Origin: Hydractinia symbiolongicarpus
Lineage: Eukaryota > Cnidaria > Hydrozoa > Anthoathecata > Hydractiniidae
DNA length: 64,000 bases
NCBI RefSeq assembly: GCF_029227915.1
Contig: NC_079887.1
Span: 15,559,650-15,623,649 of the forward strand
Direction of reading: 5' to 3'
A program made the translations under genes and the position numbers. Below the pieces are notes generated by a model. That model did not search any database and was not told where the DNA came from. It saw nothing but the letters and a program-made list of their open reading frames with translations. Numbering within the stretch: position 1 is the first letter of the stretch; each line of letters begins with the position of its first letter. This document shows positions 1 through 10,912 of the stretch, one piece after another.

Positions 1-36
1 GAAAATATTTTATCCTCAACGTTATTATAAATTATA

Positions 37-150
37 CTAGTCGTTAGCCCGTGGAAAAATCCACGGGTTCGCCCGTCGCAGCTAAGCTACCATTTTGCGT
101 GACAGACAAACGGACGGACAGAAAGACGTATACAGGCATTATAATATAGA
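37..150 (-). mobile_element. Mini-Helitron (114 bp), minus strand
   Basis: Read on the minus strand, the element begins TCTATATTATAATGCC and ends with a hairpin of 8-bp arms (CCCGTGGA/TCCACGGG), a short spacer and CTAG. The flanking bases are A on the 5' side and T on the 3' side, as expected for Helitron insertion between A and T. These are the termini known for Helitrons. Only about 60 bp separate them from each other, so it is a non-autonomous derivative. An identical-length copy is at 13005-13118. Confidence 0.7.
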
Positions 151-314
151 TTATAAACAACGTGTATCACTCTTTTTAAAACTTTTTACTTTTTATATTT
201 TATAGGAGGATATAATAGACATTGCTTTGGTAGATGTGGAGAGTTATCAAAACGCCGGAAATAAATAAATTCAAAGATATTAAAAAAACACTTACTTAGT
301 GAAACACTATAAAA

Positions 315-1322
315 ATGACAAAATCAAGAATTAAAATAAATTACAAAGTGGTCATTTTACTGACGTTATGTTGCATATTCTTCATTTTTTTGGGCTCAGA
401 AATATACTTTAACAAATTTGTAATAGAGCTGGACTACTCAAGGATTTACGTGAAAGCTAATTTGAGCAATCTTAATCAAGACATACACGTGACTAAATTA
501 TTATCGAAATTTTCGTGTAGCAAAAAGCCAATAAAGCTGTTAGTTGTGGTGATCAGTAACGTAATGTACTTCCAGCGTAGAGATACCATTCGGAAAACAT
601 GGGGAAAGAGATTAGATTTGCATACAACAAACGATTTTCGCACTTTCTTTGCTGTGGCAAAGACAACAGATGAAACAACACAAGAAAAACTTGAGAATGA
701 GATTGCGACTTATGGAGATGTAATACAAGGAGATTTTTACGAAGATTATTATAAGCTTCCAAGAAAGACTGAGCTAGTTTTCGAATGGGCGTATAAACAC
801 TGTGAATTTGATTACTTGCTGAAGGCAGATGACGACGTGTACGTTAACCTAATGATCCTTTTTCAATTTCTTGATCATCCAGATACACCTAAGACTAAAT
901 TGTATGCAGGACGCCAACATGTAAAAACAAACGTGTTCAGAGAAGGAAAGCTGAAAGTCACTTTTGAAGAGTATGGAACGAAAAACTATCCTGATTTTTG
1001 TAGCGGTGGATCAGCCATACTTTCAAGAGATGTAGTAGGAAGTATAATTCCGTATTTTCAAAAAAATCCATTTCGATTGGAGGATGTTTACACCGGCATG
1101 TTGATGATGAATGCAGGTGTTGTGTCAAGACATGTACCGAGTGTCAGAATGTTTGAGAAAAATTGTGATTATCAAAACACCACGTTGGCACATCATTCTG
1201 AAATACATACAAAGAAAAGAAGCTGTCTGTTGAAATTATTTTATAGTATGTTAGCCCAAAACGTTGAAAGTGCTTTTATACGCACGCATTACATTAACGT
1301 GATGGACGATAGGGGGAAGTAG
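315..1322 (+). CDS. Beta-1,3-galactosyltransferase-like (GT31) protein, copy 1
   Basis: The 335-residue intronless CDS encodes a type II Golgi membrane glycosyltransferase of family GT31 (Galactosyl_T), which transfers a sugar from a UDP-sugar in beta-1,3 linkage. Seen: a short cytosolic tail, a membrane anchor at about residues 11-32, the RRDTIRKTWG donor-domain motif (88-97), the metal-binding DDD (172-174), the FCSGG segment (229-233) and EDV (256-258). Length matches the family. An acceptor (TTTTATAG) at 205 implies a 5' UTR exon from 206 spliced to an upstream non-coding exon. A variant poly(A) signal ATTAAA lies near 1543. The acceptor substrate cannot be told from sequence. It differs from the second copy at about five bases, with one replacement at residue 253 (Phe here, Ile there). 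Confidence 0.93.
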   Translation: MTKSRIKINYKVVILLTLCCIFFIFLGSEIYFNKFVIELDYSRIYVKANLSNLNQDIHVTKLLSKFSCSKKPIKLLVVVISNVMYFQRRDTIRKTWGKRLDLHTTNDFRTFFAVAKTTDETTQEKLENEIATYGDVIQGDFYEDYYKLPRKTELVFEWAYKHCEFDYLLKADDDVYVNLMILFQFLDHPDTPKTKLYAGRQHVKTNVFREGKLKVTFEEYGTKNYPDFCSGGSAILSRDVVGSIIPYFQKNPFRLEDVYTGMLMMNAGVVSRHVPSVRMFEKNCDYQNTTLAHHSEIHTKKRSCLLKLFYSMLAQNVESAFIRTHYINVMDDRGK

Positions 1323-2719
1323 TTCAGTTAGATGGTGATTTATCACTCTGATCTGTTTGTTTTTCTTAGTTGACTTTTTGGTTACTGTTTACTTATGTTT
1401 TTTATTTGTTTTTCATTTGTTTTTAATAGTTATATTCTTTCATAGCTTTAAACATTGTTTTTTTGAAAATTTATTTTGTTGATAGAATACGCGATGTTTC
1501 TTTTCTAAATTTCTTGTAGTTTTTGAATAATGTAATGCTTCAATTAAACTCATTTTATTAAAGAGCTATTATTAGGTCGGGTGTTTATTTAAGTGGCGCA
1601 CTTAATCAGGGGTGTTCTTAATTGAGACATTACAGTACAAGTTGAACCTTGAGGCATTTTACGTGTCGTTTGTACTAAAAAAAGCGCCCAATGCCTTAAA
1701 AACCGTGGATTATTTAATGGTGAACAGCTTGGCTTCCAATAGCACATATTGTTGAGCAGATATTTTATCTTGGGGGTAGGAATTCAGAGTACTCGAAGCG
1801 AGTCAGTTGAACGAAGATTCAAGTCAACATTTTTAGTTTTTCAAATTTGCCGTAACCCAGCCCCCCCAATAATTTTCCTACTAAAAGAAAAATAAAGACA
1901 GAGCGAGAAAAAAAAAGAGAGAGAGAAAGAAAGAAATAGAGACAGAGAGACAGATTTTGTGTCATTTCTCCAAAAGTTAGATAACCCAAGAAAACTACTT
2001 TTATTTGAAGTTATAAAAGTGGGAAAACTTGCTCCAAAACCACACATTCTGGGTTATATGTTCTTGGGACAATTGTTAATGACTCCAGGCATAAAAGGAT
2101 TCGCGCAACTGTCGTCATCGCTCAAAAAAATATAGCATATTTTCAAGGGAACCCAATGAGTGTCGAGTTATAAATTAGAAAAGGTTCGAGCTGTATAAAT
2201 TGTCTGATCGAAATAACAAACTCCACAAAAACAAAATGGTTATATCAATTGTCTTCAATTGCCTTCAAATGTCTCTTGCTCCAAAACCACACATTCTGGT
2301 TGTTATGTTCTTGGGGAAGTTGTTGATAACTCCAGGTATAAAACAATATTTGCAACTGTCTTCATCGTTTGAAAACATGTAGTATATTTTTAAGAGAATC
2401 CAATAAACAGCAATAAGCATGGTTTCCCTTCGTTAAATACGCGCGCAAAGTTTTTTGCTACCTCTGTTTTCACCCTTGAACTTACAGTGGAAATGTGCAA
2501 GTATTACAGAAACCTCCGATTGTCCAGGTACGATAACAGTTCTGAGAGTGGTGCTGCAAAATACCTAGAAAGGAAATAAACAATTAAATTAAGGACATGG
2601 AATTTCCAAGTAAGACTTACTTTTTAGGTAAAAACTTTTTTCCAATGAGCGACATCAAATAAGGACAAAAAAAAAAGAAATTGTGCTGGGAAAAATATTT
2701 ATGATGTGACAAAACTCAC

Positions 2720-2895
2720 AATTTTGGTTTCTTCTTCCTGAGGTCGGATCCTTCATCTTTTGCAGTTGATATCGGTTAGATTTGGGAAGGCGATAAGCAC
2801 GCTTACTTCTTGCATCGTAGCCGTTCTTCATCGACAATTTATTGTTATCTTTCAGACATTTTACTAGAAGATTGTAATCCTTTTTCGGTAGAGGT
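2720..2895 (-). CDS. Unrecognised internal exon
   Basis: On the minus strand a 176-nt open stretch is bounded by a good acceptor (TTTTAGCATTCAG, just above 2895) and a consensus donor GTGAGT (below 2720). The frame starting after one leading base is open throughout and is Lys/Arg/Asn rich, with a segment reading YDARSKRAYRLPKSNRYQL. I do not recognise the family. No partner exon was identified on either side. It lies between the end of the duplicated GT31 block and the Helitron array, so it could be a captured gene fragment rather than part of a resident gene. Confidence 0.35.
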
Positions 2896-3001
2896 CTGAA
2901 TGCTAAAATACACGATAAGTTTAAACGGATCGTTTAGTTACAAGAAAAAAATTATAAGTTTAGTTGCGGGCAATGCACTGTCCACCAGTAAGATAAAAAG
3001 T

Positions 3002-3201
3002 TTGTCAAAGATACATGATCATATACATTTTCTTGATCAGCATTTCAAGATCTATACGATGAAGGCAACAGGTATACATATTTCTGAAAAATTTTTTTTG
3101 GGTTTTCACAGGTCTCTGCTGATGTCTGCAAAATTTAAATGATGGTTGTTTTTCTCTGTTATCCTGCCTAAGTGGATTTTTCCACGGGCCTTATCGACTA
3201 G
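3002..3201 (+). mobile_element. Truncated Helitron unit (3' part)
   Basis: This matches the 3' third of the next two units: a stretch beginning TTTGTCAAAGATACATGATC, then the CCTAAGTGGATTTTTCCACG hairpin and the terminal CTAG at 3198-3201. Its 5' end is not visible, so it is a partial first member of the head-to-tail array. Confidence 0.65.
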
Positions 3202-3776
3202 TCTATATAATAATACGCCAGTTCCGTGTGTCTGTCTGTCACTTTTGCAAAGTGGATAAAATTTCTTTGATAAAATCTATAAAACATCGCCTATAAATTT
3301 GTTCTGTAAATTACCAAACTTTGACGTTAAAGCAATATTGACGTCAAAGGAAAGTATATTAAGATTAGTGAAGCCATTGCATTGCACTTTTAAATTTAAG
3401 GCTTAATAACTTGGAAACGGGTGGAAATAACTGACGTCATATCCTGTGTGGGTAACTAGGGACTACCTGGGACCAATTTGGGTAGGTTTCCTAGGTCAGG
3501 GAATCCGTTTCGGAATGGACAGGTTAATGACGTCATCAAAAAACCTTTAAACCCTAATATCTCTGCACCTGTTTGTCAAAAGTACACGATCCTATACATT
3601 TTCTTGATCAGCGTTTCAAGATCTATACGATAATGAAGGCAACAGGCATACAAATTTCTGAAAAAAATTTTTTGGTGTTCGGACAGGTCTCTGCTGACGT
3701 CAGCAAAATTTAAATGACGGTTGTTTTTCTCTGTTATCCTGCCTAAGTGGATTTTTCCACGGGCCTTATTGACTAG
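3202..3776 (+). mobile_element. Non-autonomous Helitron unit A (575 bp)
   Basis: It starts TCTATATAATAATACG directly after the CTAG of the previous unit and ends with a GTGGA/TCCAC hairpin followed by about 12 bases and CTAG (3773-3776). Start TC, 3' hairpin and CTAG are the canonical Helitron termini. No Rep/helicase ORF is present. Internal sequence includes several TGACGTCA-type palindromes. Confidence 0.72.
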
Positions 3777-4521
3777 TCTCTATAATAATACGCCAGTTCC
3801 GTGTGTCTGTCTGTCACTTTTGCAAAGTGGATTACATTCTTCAAAATTTGCTTTAACAAATTCTATAAAACATCGCCTATAAAATTGTTCTTTAATTTAC
3901 CAAACTTTACCGATAAAATAGTATTGACGTCAAAGGAAAGTTAATTAAGATTAGTGAAGCCATTACAATGCACTTAAAACTTTGAGGCCAAATAACTTAG
4001 AAACGAGGTGGTGACGTCAATGTTTTTTCACCGCGTGGGTAACTAGGGACAACCTGGGACCAATTTGGGTAAGTTTTCCAAACCTGGGTCCCCAAATCCG
4101 TTTCGGAATGGACGGTTTGATGACGTCATCAAAAAACCTTTAAACCTTGATATCTCTGCAACCGTTTGTCAATGATACATGATCATATACATTTTCTTGA
4201 TCAGCGTTTCAAGATCTATACGATAAAGGCAATGGGTTTATGAATTTCAAAAGAAAAATTTTTCTTACTTTTATTAGGTACTTTGCTGACGTCAGCAAAA
4301 ATTTTAAACCTTTATTCTTCTTAACCGTTCGTCAATAGCACATGATAATATAAATTTTTGTCATTAGCGTTTCAATCTCTGCACATTACAGAAAACGGAT
4401 AAACTTAATTTTACCAATTTTTTTTGTATATGCACTGCTGACGTCAGCAAATATCCAAAACAACCTATTTTCCCATTGTCCTTCAGCCTAAGTGGATTTC
4501 TCCACGGGCCTTATCGACTAG
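3777..4521 (+). mobile_element. Non-autonomous Helitron unit B (745 bp)
   Basis: It begins TCTCTATAATAATACG immediately at the end of unit A and is homologous to it over most of its length, with an extra segment of about 170 bp before the terminal hairpin. It ends with CTAG at 4518-4521, followed by T. Together with the two preceding units it forms a head-to-tail array without intervening host sequence, a known outcome of rolling-circle transposition. Confidence 0.72.
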
Positions 4522-4602
4522 TGTATTTAATATTACTTAAGCTGCTACAACAATAATACTTGCCCGTCATGATCAGAGATGCAGAATGGTGAACCATTGT
4601 CA

Positions 4603-5323
4603 GGCTGGTTCACAGTCATTCCCTGTGGTCGCTCGAATAGGGAGATTTTTAAAAAGTCTATTCTCTGCGAACGGAAGAATGCTGTTCACAATTAGCGCCT
4701 TAAATTTAAAATCTTTCAACTAAAACAAATATGGAGCTTACAGCAAGGCAAATTATTTTATTGCTTTTGTTGCGAAGGCGGGTGAAATGTAAAAATACTC
4801 GCGTAGTTAAAAGAAGATTCTGGGTTCGTTAAACCTACAAGGAGAGAAATATAAAAGGACAATATCATCTCCTGGTTCAGGATCTTAAACTATTTGATAG
4901 AGAGCTAATTTTTCGCCATTTTAGGATGACGCCCTCCAAATTGGAGGAGTTACTTGGATTCATTCTTATCTTCATGGGATCCATTAGTAATTCCAACCAC
5001 TGTTTCCTGATGTAGTGTATCCTTAAAAGCTAAAGGTTGTTGCTGTAACAAAGTCATTAGTTCTTTGTAATTAATTGTTTACTGCTCCTCCATTTTTGTC
5101 CACGTGTGTTTTTATTTTTAGCTGCAATTTTGATTTTAATTTTTGCAAGTCAACAAAAAATACGGCATCTGATTGGTCGATAATACTCATTCGCCGTGGT
5201 AGTTGAACAAGATTTAACTGCTGCGACGAATGCTGGCAAATGAGCGAAAATTACGTAGTATATTAAAAATAGATTTTGCGCATGTGCAGATGCATGGTCG
5301 CTTAAATGAAGTGTGAACCAGCC
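4603..5323 (+). mobile_element. Deleted PIF/Harbinger transposon
   Basis: The inverted termini GGCTGGTTCACA (left) and TGTGAACCAGCC (right) frame 721 bp. The flanking trinucleotides are TCA and TTA, an imperfect match to the usual TWA target duplication. The interior carries a degraded transposase start, which assigns the superfamily. Confidence 0.75.
4731..4970 (+). pseudogene. Harbinger transposase (HARBI1-like) N-terminal fragment
   Basis: The frame from an ATG at 4731 reads a basic start, then RRFWVR, an in-frame TAA stop, and continues with a YHLLVQDLKLFDRELIFRHF segment and FRMTPSKLEELL. This is the conserved N-terminal region of PIF/Harbinger nucleases (LLVQ...LF..FRM). The catalytic DDE part is missing, deleted inside the 721-bp element. 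It cannot encode active transposase. Confidence 0.8.
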
Positions 5324-8300
5324 TTAAGGAATAAAAATACAAAGGATCATGACAAAAAGTCATTTACTTGAGAAAGATGATTGTTTTTAAAAAACTCTAA
5401 TTGACGTCGTTGCTGGAAATCTTAACCTAAATTAATAAATTATGTACTAAATGCATACTTTGGATATAACAAGATTAATTTTAAAAACTCTTAAACTCAT
5501 AAAATGCATTTTAGACAACAATCTCTTTGTTAATCCTGAAACAGGATTAACGCGACATGCAAAGTAAATTTACGACACATAGTCTGCACTTGAACACAGA
5601 GGTCTGTACATGAACACAGCATATGTATATGTACATAAACAAGTGTTGTTGTTATAAATAACGCGATCGTAGCGGCCTTAAAACATTCTGGCTCGAGACT
5701 TTATTTTCTATAGGAATTCCAAGTATAAGTTCCCTATACTTTCGTTGATAATTTAAGCATCACCAAGAAGTCGAAATAATGGAGACTACATAATTATATT
5801 ATTTTGCGTTTTAAAAATGGAACGAACTTTGTATTATTATTAGTATTATTTTTTGTTAACAGAATGAAAACAATGTGATATTTTGATTAAAATTTGAATT
5901 CAGTACAATCAAAATTATACCCTAATATTGGAAACTAACATTTTGAAAAAACATGGCCAGTGGATAGTACTGTAAAATGGAAAATAATAAATATGATAAA
6001 AAAGGTACAAGAAAACGTTTTTAATAATCTAAAAATAAAACTTAAGAAAAAAGAAAAAAAAAATTTTTAGTCTATTTTCGTTTCAGCATTTGTACCCAGC
6101 ACATTTTTATACAACAAGCAGTAAAACTACATTGGTATTTCTGGCGTAGTGTTGGTGTTACTGACGCGGTTTAAAGCAAAGTGCGGCCCTATCTGACGGC
6201 CTTGGCAAATTGTAAAAATTAATATAGGTTTGATTATTGTCTAAGTTAATTATTGAGTGTCCACTTAACTGTTTTAATTTAAAACCGCGTTAAGATAGAA
6301 AAGTAAACAAAGGAAAACGTAATTGATTTATTTTAGCAAAGTTGTAAACAAATTAAAGCGATTCTATTAAAAGAAACAATTTGCAAGTTCGAAAGCCCGA
6401 TACAAAAACATTTGCAGTAACGAAAGATTAATTTTAATTTCTTGCCCAGTTTAAATATTGGCAGTGAAAATATGAGCTGTCCCAATTTTGGGCTGCAACG
6501 GTATTTTTAGGCGTCAAAAAAAATAAAATAAAAAAAAAATTAAAAAATATAATAAATTAAAATAAACAAACAAATAAATAAATAAAATATGTTTAACCTT
6601 TTTTGTTTTATTCCGCAGAAAAATCCTGTTTTACGATACAAACAATTTTCTAAATTTCCATAAATGCAATAGAAACATATATTACAGCTTTTAACTAGCC
6701 AAAAGTATTTTAAGATTTTTGCTACACTCTCAATTTAAAATTTACATAACTTTTTGCTACGATTTTTATACGATACATTAACCAGCACATACAATTTTTG
6801 GGGAAGTTCAATATGCTGATGGTAATAATCGGCTATCAAGCTATGTTTATCCAGGCATATAAAAAAATATGCATAATTTTAACAGTTAGCAATCCTCTTG
6901 TAAAATGTTGCTTATGCTCTTCTGTTGTTTGCGCAACAGCTTTTATATCTTGAAGATGAGAGTTACAATCGTTTATTGTATCACCGATTTTTGTCACGCG
7001 CTTTACTCAAACTTAGGAATATTTGCCGTGACCGAAGATACGTATATACTACATTAGTTTGTGCAATTCGTGGTGCAAAAATGTGTCAAAAAAATTCCGA
7101 AAAATTTTCCAGTTTTTTTTAACACTGCGAGATATTTCAAACTTTGCTCATTAAAAGTCTTTAAAAGAATTTTATCGTGCTGTTTTCAAAAATATTTAAG
7201 TGAAAACGTTCTTCTAATAAGTAAAAAGGAAGATCGAGTATTGAGAAAGTTATAAAAAAGTACCATAGTAAATAACCGATTAAAGCTCTTAGGAAGTCTT
7301 TTAATCTTCCGATCTTAGGAGTTGGTGCTTAATCGGACTAGGCTAGGCTATTACTCGAGATTTAAGTGCTTCTTGAGAATATCTTAAGATTTATTTTATT
7401 CACTTCTTATGATGTTCATTTATATTATTTATTTCTCATTATCATACTGTATGTTGCAAACACTAGGACTTATCATCGGCCTCGTTTTCACTGTTATTTC
7501 AAGGAGCATGTAATCTTGCGAAATCTGGCGTTGCCTCTAATAAGTCATCTTTTAAAATACTGGATTAGTTGTCCTAGGACATGCTTTAGTCGTCGTCTAA
7601 CTAATAATTTACAGAATCACTTAATTACCAGCGCGCGTTTGTCTGCTTTTGCAATTATAATTAGAAGTTACTTTCATTTCCACATTTATTGTTAAGAAAA
7701 ATTTTTTGTTATAAGAAAAGTTAATATGATACTTTTGAGGATTTTAAAGCAGATAATGATGTTTTTAGTTAGGATGATTGGAGGCCTTAAAAACATAAAA
7801 GTCTTGATGGGATCTGTTACACATGATGAAAAAGTGTTTATCGAAGAATTAAATCTGGACTGAAGTAGTACTATATTGGTGTGCTTGGGAAGAAGGAGTT
7901 AGGCTAGATCTCACGGATATGCTGAATGCTTGGTTGGTAAACAGTGGTAACTTACATGTTTTTTTTCATGGAAAATTATTCAAAGGAAAGCTTTTGCGCC
8001 AAATCTACGTTCACATAAAGAGACTAATATAAGAGTACTAAAATCTTCTTAATTGTTTGTTTACGCGAGTGTTAGATAAAAATTGAGAAAGATAGCTGTT
8101 CTGCTGGGCTGTGATTTTAATAGTTGACGATTCTCGTATTTACATTTTTTTAATAAAAAACAAGCAAGGGGGTTGTTATGGTCGTGTTCAGCAAGATGTG
8201 TTTAATATGTGTTTAGAGTACTAACTTCGTTTGATCTCAAGAAGCCCTGGTACAGGGTCGTGCTGATAAAATTTAAAACCCCATGCAGAAGTTCGGGTAT

Positions 8301-10019
8301 ACAAATAGTAGTAGCTTGTTATATACTTGTTTCGTAATTTATAATTTTTGGAACAGGATTGGAACAGAATTGTGGCGCGAAATAAATATAACCGTATTCC
8401 AGGTCCATTTATCAAAATGAAGGAGATTATGAAAAAGTAATAATTTTTTTAACAGGCTGTCTACAATTTTGCAATAACGCGGTTATAATTTTTTGTATCT
8501 TGACCTTCTGAGTGGTCTGGTTTTTACGCACAATTTTATTCGGAATGTGCGAGGATGGAGCACAACATCAATAACAGAGATCTTACGTGAGCCGTTTTCT
8601 AGCCCTTTCATCATTATCATACATCTCCTGCGTTTGTAGCCATAATTGGTAAAAATCAAATAAGCATATAAAAAACTTATGGCTATATGATAAGATTGTT
8701 GCCAGAAGACATCATTTCAGCAAATAACAATTGCTGAAAAAAAAACAATTAATAATTACCTACATGACCATACAGTACGTATTTTCTTACAGTTAGTAGT
8801 ATAGTTTGACCCAGCATTACATTTTTTCCGAATTGGTTTTCTTTGATGTATCGCTGGTAACTTGAAGCGTATTAGTAAAAGTCGAAAATTAAGAAGGCTT
8901 TCACTGTCGCATTAACATCACTAACACAGCATTTCATATGTCGGATCAAGTTAAAGAATTATACGCACACTGGTTTTTTGAACATATGAGCGGTGGAAAA
9001 TGGATTCCACCCTGCCTCCTTATTAACTTTTCATAGGCTTGTTAAAATTGAATTAAACTTGGCACACTTATGGTACGTCACAAAAGAAACAAAATAACAC
9101 CAAAAATTTTTGCTTATGTCAGCACTTTTTCTCTGACCCCTCTAAACGCTAAATGAAACTTATTTAAAATATAATCAAATTTTTACATAGTATGCCTAAA
9201 AATCTCCCACAAATTTCCCAAAATCCGTTTTTTCCGATTTTCAGTTAAAATCCAAAAAAATTGGGAAATCGGATTAATCAGGTGTCGAAAACATATTGTG
9301 TTGTAAGGTTCAAGTTCTAAAAATAACCCTAATGAGAGTTATAATTTCCCGATTATAAGAATTTTATAGAGATTTTTAGGGGTAGTTTTAAGTAATAGAA
9401 AATATAAAAGCCTCTGAGATGTATAGCACCAAAAAATGGGCACGCAGGTGCCTAATAGATAAATATTGAAACTCAGTAAGTATCATAGCCATAATACAAA
9501 ACATGAACGGGTTATTAAAAAAAAATCCGTTGCGGAATTTAAAAGTCTAGTCGGTGAATACGCGGGTTGGCCTGTTGTAAATATTCTGGTCCTTACAACA
9601 TCATTGCCTACGGCTACATTCTTACGTTTTCACTGCAGTTAATTCATGAAGTCATTTCTTCGTCAATCATTTAAAGTTTGGCTAATAGAGGTAGCTTTAC
9701 TTTAGTTATAAACTTGAGAATTTTAACCAAGATTCGAGAATATATATATGTCTTCTTTTTTTTCTTAGATATATGCAAACCTGGTATCTGATCGACTTTT
9801 CAAAATATTGAAAAATGGTGTGTTCTATCTTTCTTCAGTATATAATTATAAATCTATTGTTGAACACATATTCACTTCCAAAAATTAAATTACACAATGA
9901 AATGTGTCTCATCAATGCCGAAGGATAGTAAACGCCCAAAAGCCGCTTTTACGCAATCATATTTTTGTATCACATGAATTTGAATTGTGAGATACTTGTT
10001 ATGACGCAAAGGTGTGTAA
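5324..10019. other. Gene-poor AT-rich stretch
   Basis: No convincing gene was seen on either strand. Short open frames near 6925-7255, 7366-7695 and 8221-8415 lack splice context, family resemblance or coding bias. An A/T simple-sequence patch lies at 6510-6600. One copy of an interspersed repeat family is at 8990-9400. Confidence 0.6.
8990..9400 (+). repeat. Interspersed repeat family, copy 1
   Basis: This shares ordered blocks with 51010-51450, such as a CATAGGCTTGTTAAAATTGA-like block, GGCACA..TGGTACGTCA, GCTTATGTCAGCA and GTTCAAGTTCT. Its right-hand part matches 61530-61690. No termini or coding capacity were recognised. The class is unknown. Confidence 0.6.
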
Positions 10020-10022
10020 TAA

Positions 10023-10909
10023 AGCTTAGTTCCCACCTGGCATTAAAGAGCACTAACGAGCGATATCTCATAAACGCTGAATTTTTTTTTAATAAGTGAG
10101 GCGCTTCTTTAGTGCTCACTATCGCTCGTTAGTGATCTTTTGCGCGCACTTAGGCTTAGTGTTGTTATTAAAAAATCCTAATATCAGCAGTAAAAAATGA
10201 GTGTTTATTCTATTGTTTCCTTCGAAGATTAAGAGGCCGTTTACACTTTAAATCTCATCCCGTGATAAGTTTCGTCCCGGGATGAGTTCATCGCTGTGTC
10301 TACCGTCTAAGTCTTCACAACGTTCACACGTTTAATGCGGGAGGAAATCTCATTAAGAAAAATTGCGTGTAAACACAATAATTCTTTTCACCCTGGAGTA
10401 AGAATGCTTAATGTACACTTTTTCACACTTTTTTGAACATGATTTTAAATATAAAAGCTATAAAATCAATTCGTTTTTTCTTTTCGTGACGACCGACGCA
10501 AAGAAATAAATTTGGAAAATATGAAGAGGTTGGTTGTAACTTTCGTTAATTTATATATTTTCAAAGTTTTTTATTTTATTTTAATAAAACGAAATGCCAT
10601 CCTAAATTTATACGAGTGCAATTATTATTCCACCATTTATTATGGTTCTTATGTTTTTATACCAGAAAGTGTTTTAAAAATGCACGCCATTTTAAACTGT
10701 GTGACGGAAGAGATGCTATACTTCTACGTGCCATACTCATGCCATACTTATATTGTGTATCAATTTGAAGCCTGCCTCAAAGTGATACACAATATAAGCA
10801 AAAACAGATTACTTGCTGTAATCCTCATTTTTCAGTGCTGCTTAATGCACAATAACTATCGCACGCTAGTGCTTATTAGTGCTCTTTAGTGCCAGGTAAG
10901 AACCAAGCT
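10023..10909. mobile_element. MITE-like element with TAA target duplication (887 bp)
   Basis: Inverted termini begin AGCTTAGTTC and AGCTTGGTTC and stay similar for about 40 bp (CCTGGCATTAAAGAGCACTA versus CCTGGCACTAAAGAGCACTA). TAA is duplicated at 10020-10022 and 10910-10912. A three-base TWA duplication suggests PIF/Harbinger mobilisation. No transposase was seen. A perfect 16-bp inverted pair (CTTATATTGTGTATCA and its complement, about 10748-10799) forms a strong internal hairpin. Confidence 0.72.
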
Positions 10910-10912
10910 TAA

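Larger units (their letters stand above)
1..2666. repeat. Duplicated block, copy 1 (left end outside window)
   Basis: This block matches 12969-15636 almost base for base in the same orientation, about 12.96 kb away. It contains the mini-Helitron, a 5' UTR exon, the GT31 gene, its 3' UTR and about 1.3 kb of downstream non-coding DNA with a GA-rich low-complexity stretch near 1895-1955. Similarity stops abruptly after the AATAAGGACA string: here an A-run follows, while copy 2 runs into a Penelope-like fragment. The left end is cut by the window edge. Confidence 0.95.

Noticed and set aside
553-762. Minus-strand open frame inside both GT31 genes (also 13516-13725)
   Set aside because: It is conserved only because the blocks are near-identical, and lies opposite the GT31 catalytic domain.
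1841-2047. Ser/Phe/Leu-rich minus open frame (also 14767-15009)
   Set aside because: Translation of GA-rich low-complexity and a poly-C run; not coding.
5730-5750. FRT-like palindrome AAGTATA...TATACTT
   Set aside because: Only the 7-bp arms match and no recombinase or partner site is present; likely coincidence.
8826-8865. Short similarity to 16313-16350 (TTAGTTTTCTTTGGTGTACC-like)
   Set aside because: About 40 bp with mismatches and diverging flanks; too little to define a repeat.
10512-10889. 125-codon open frame in the MITE
   Set aside because: It spans the hairpin and the terminal inverted repeat and shows no family features.
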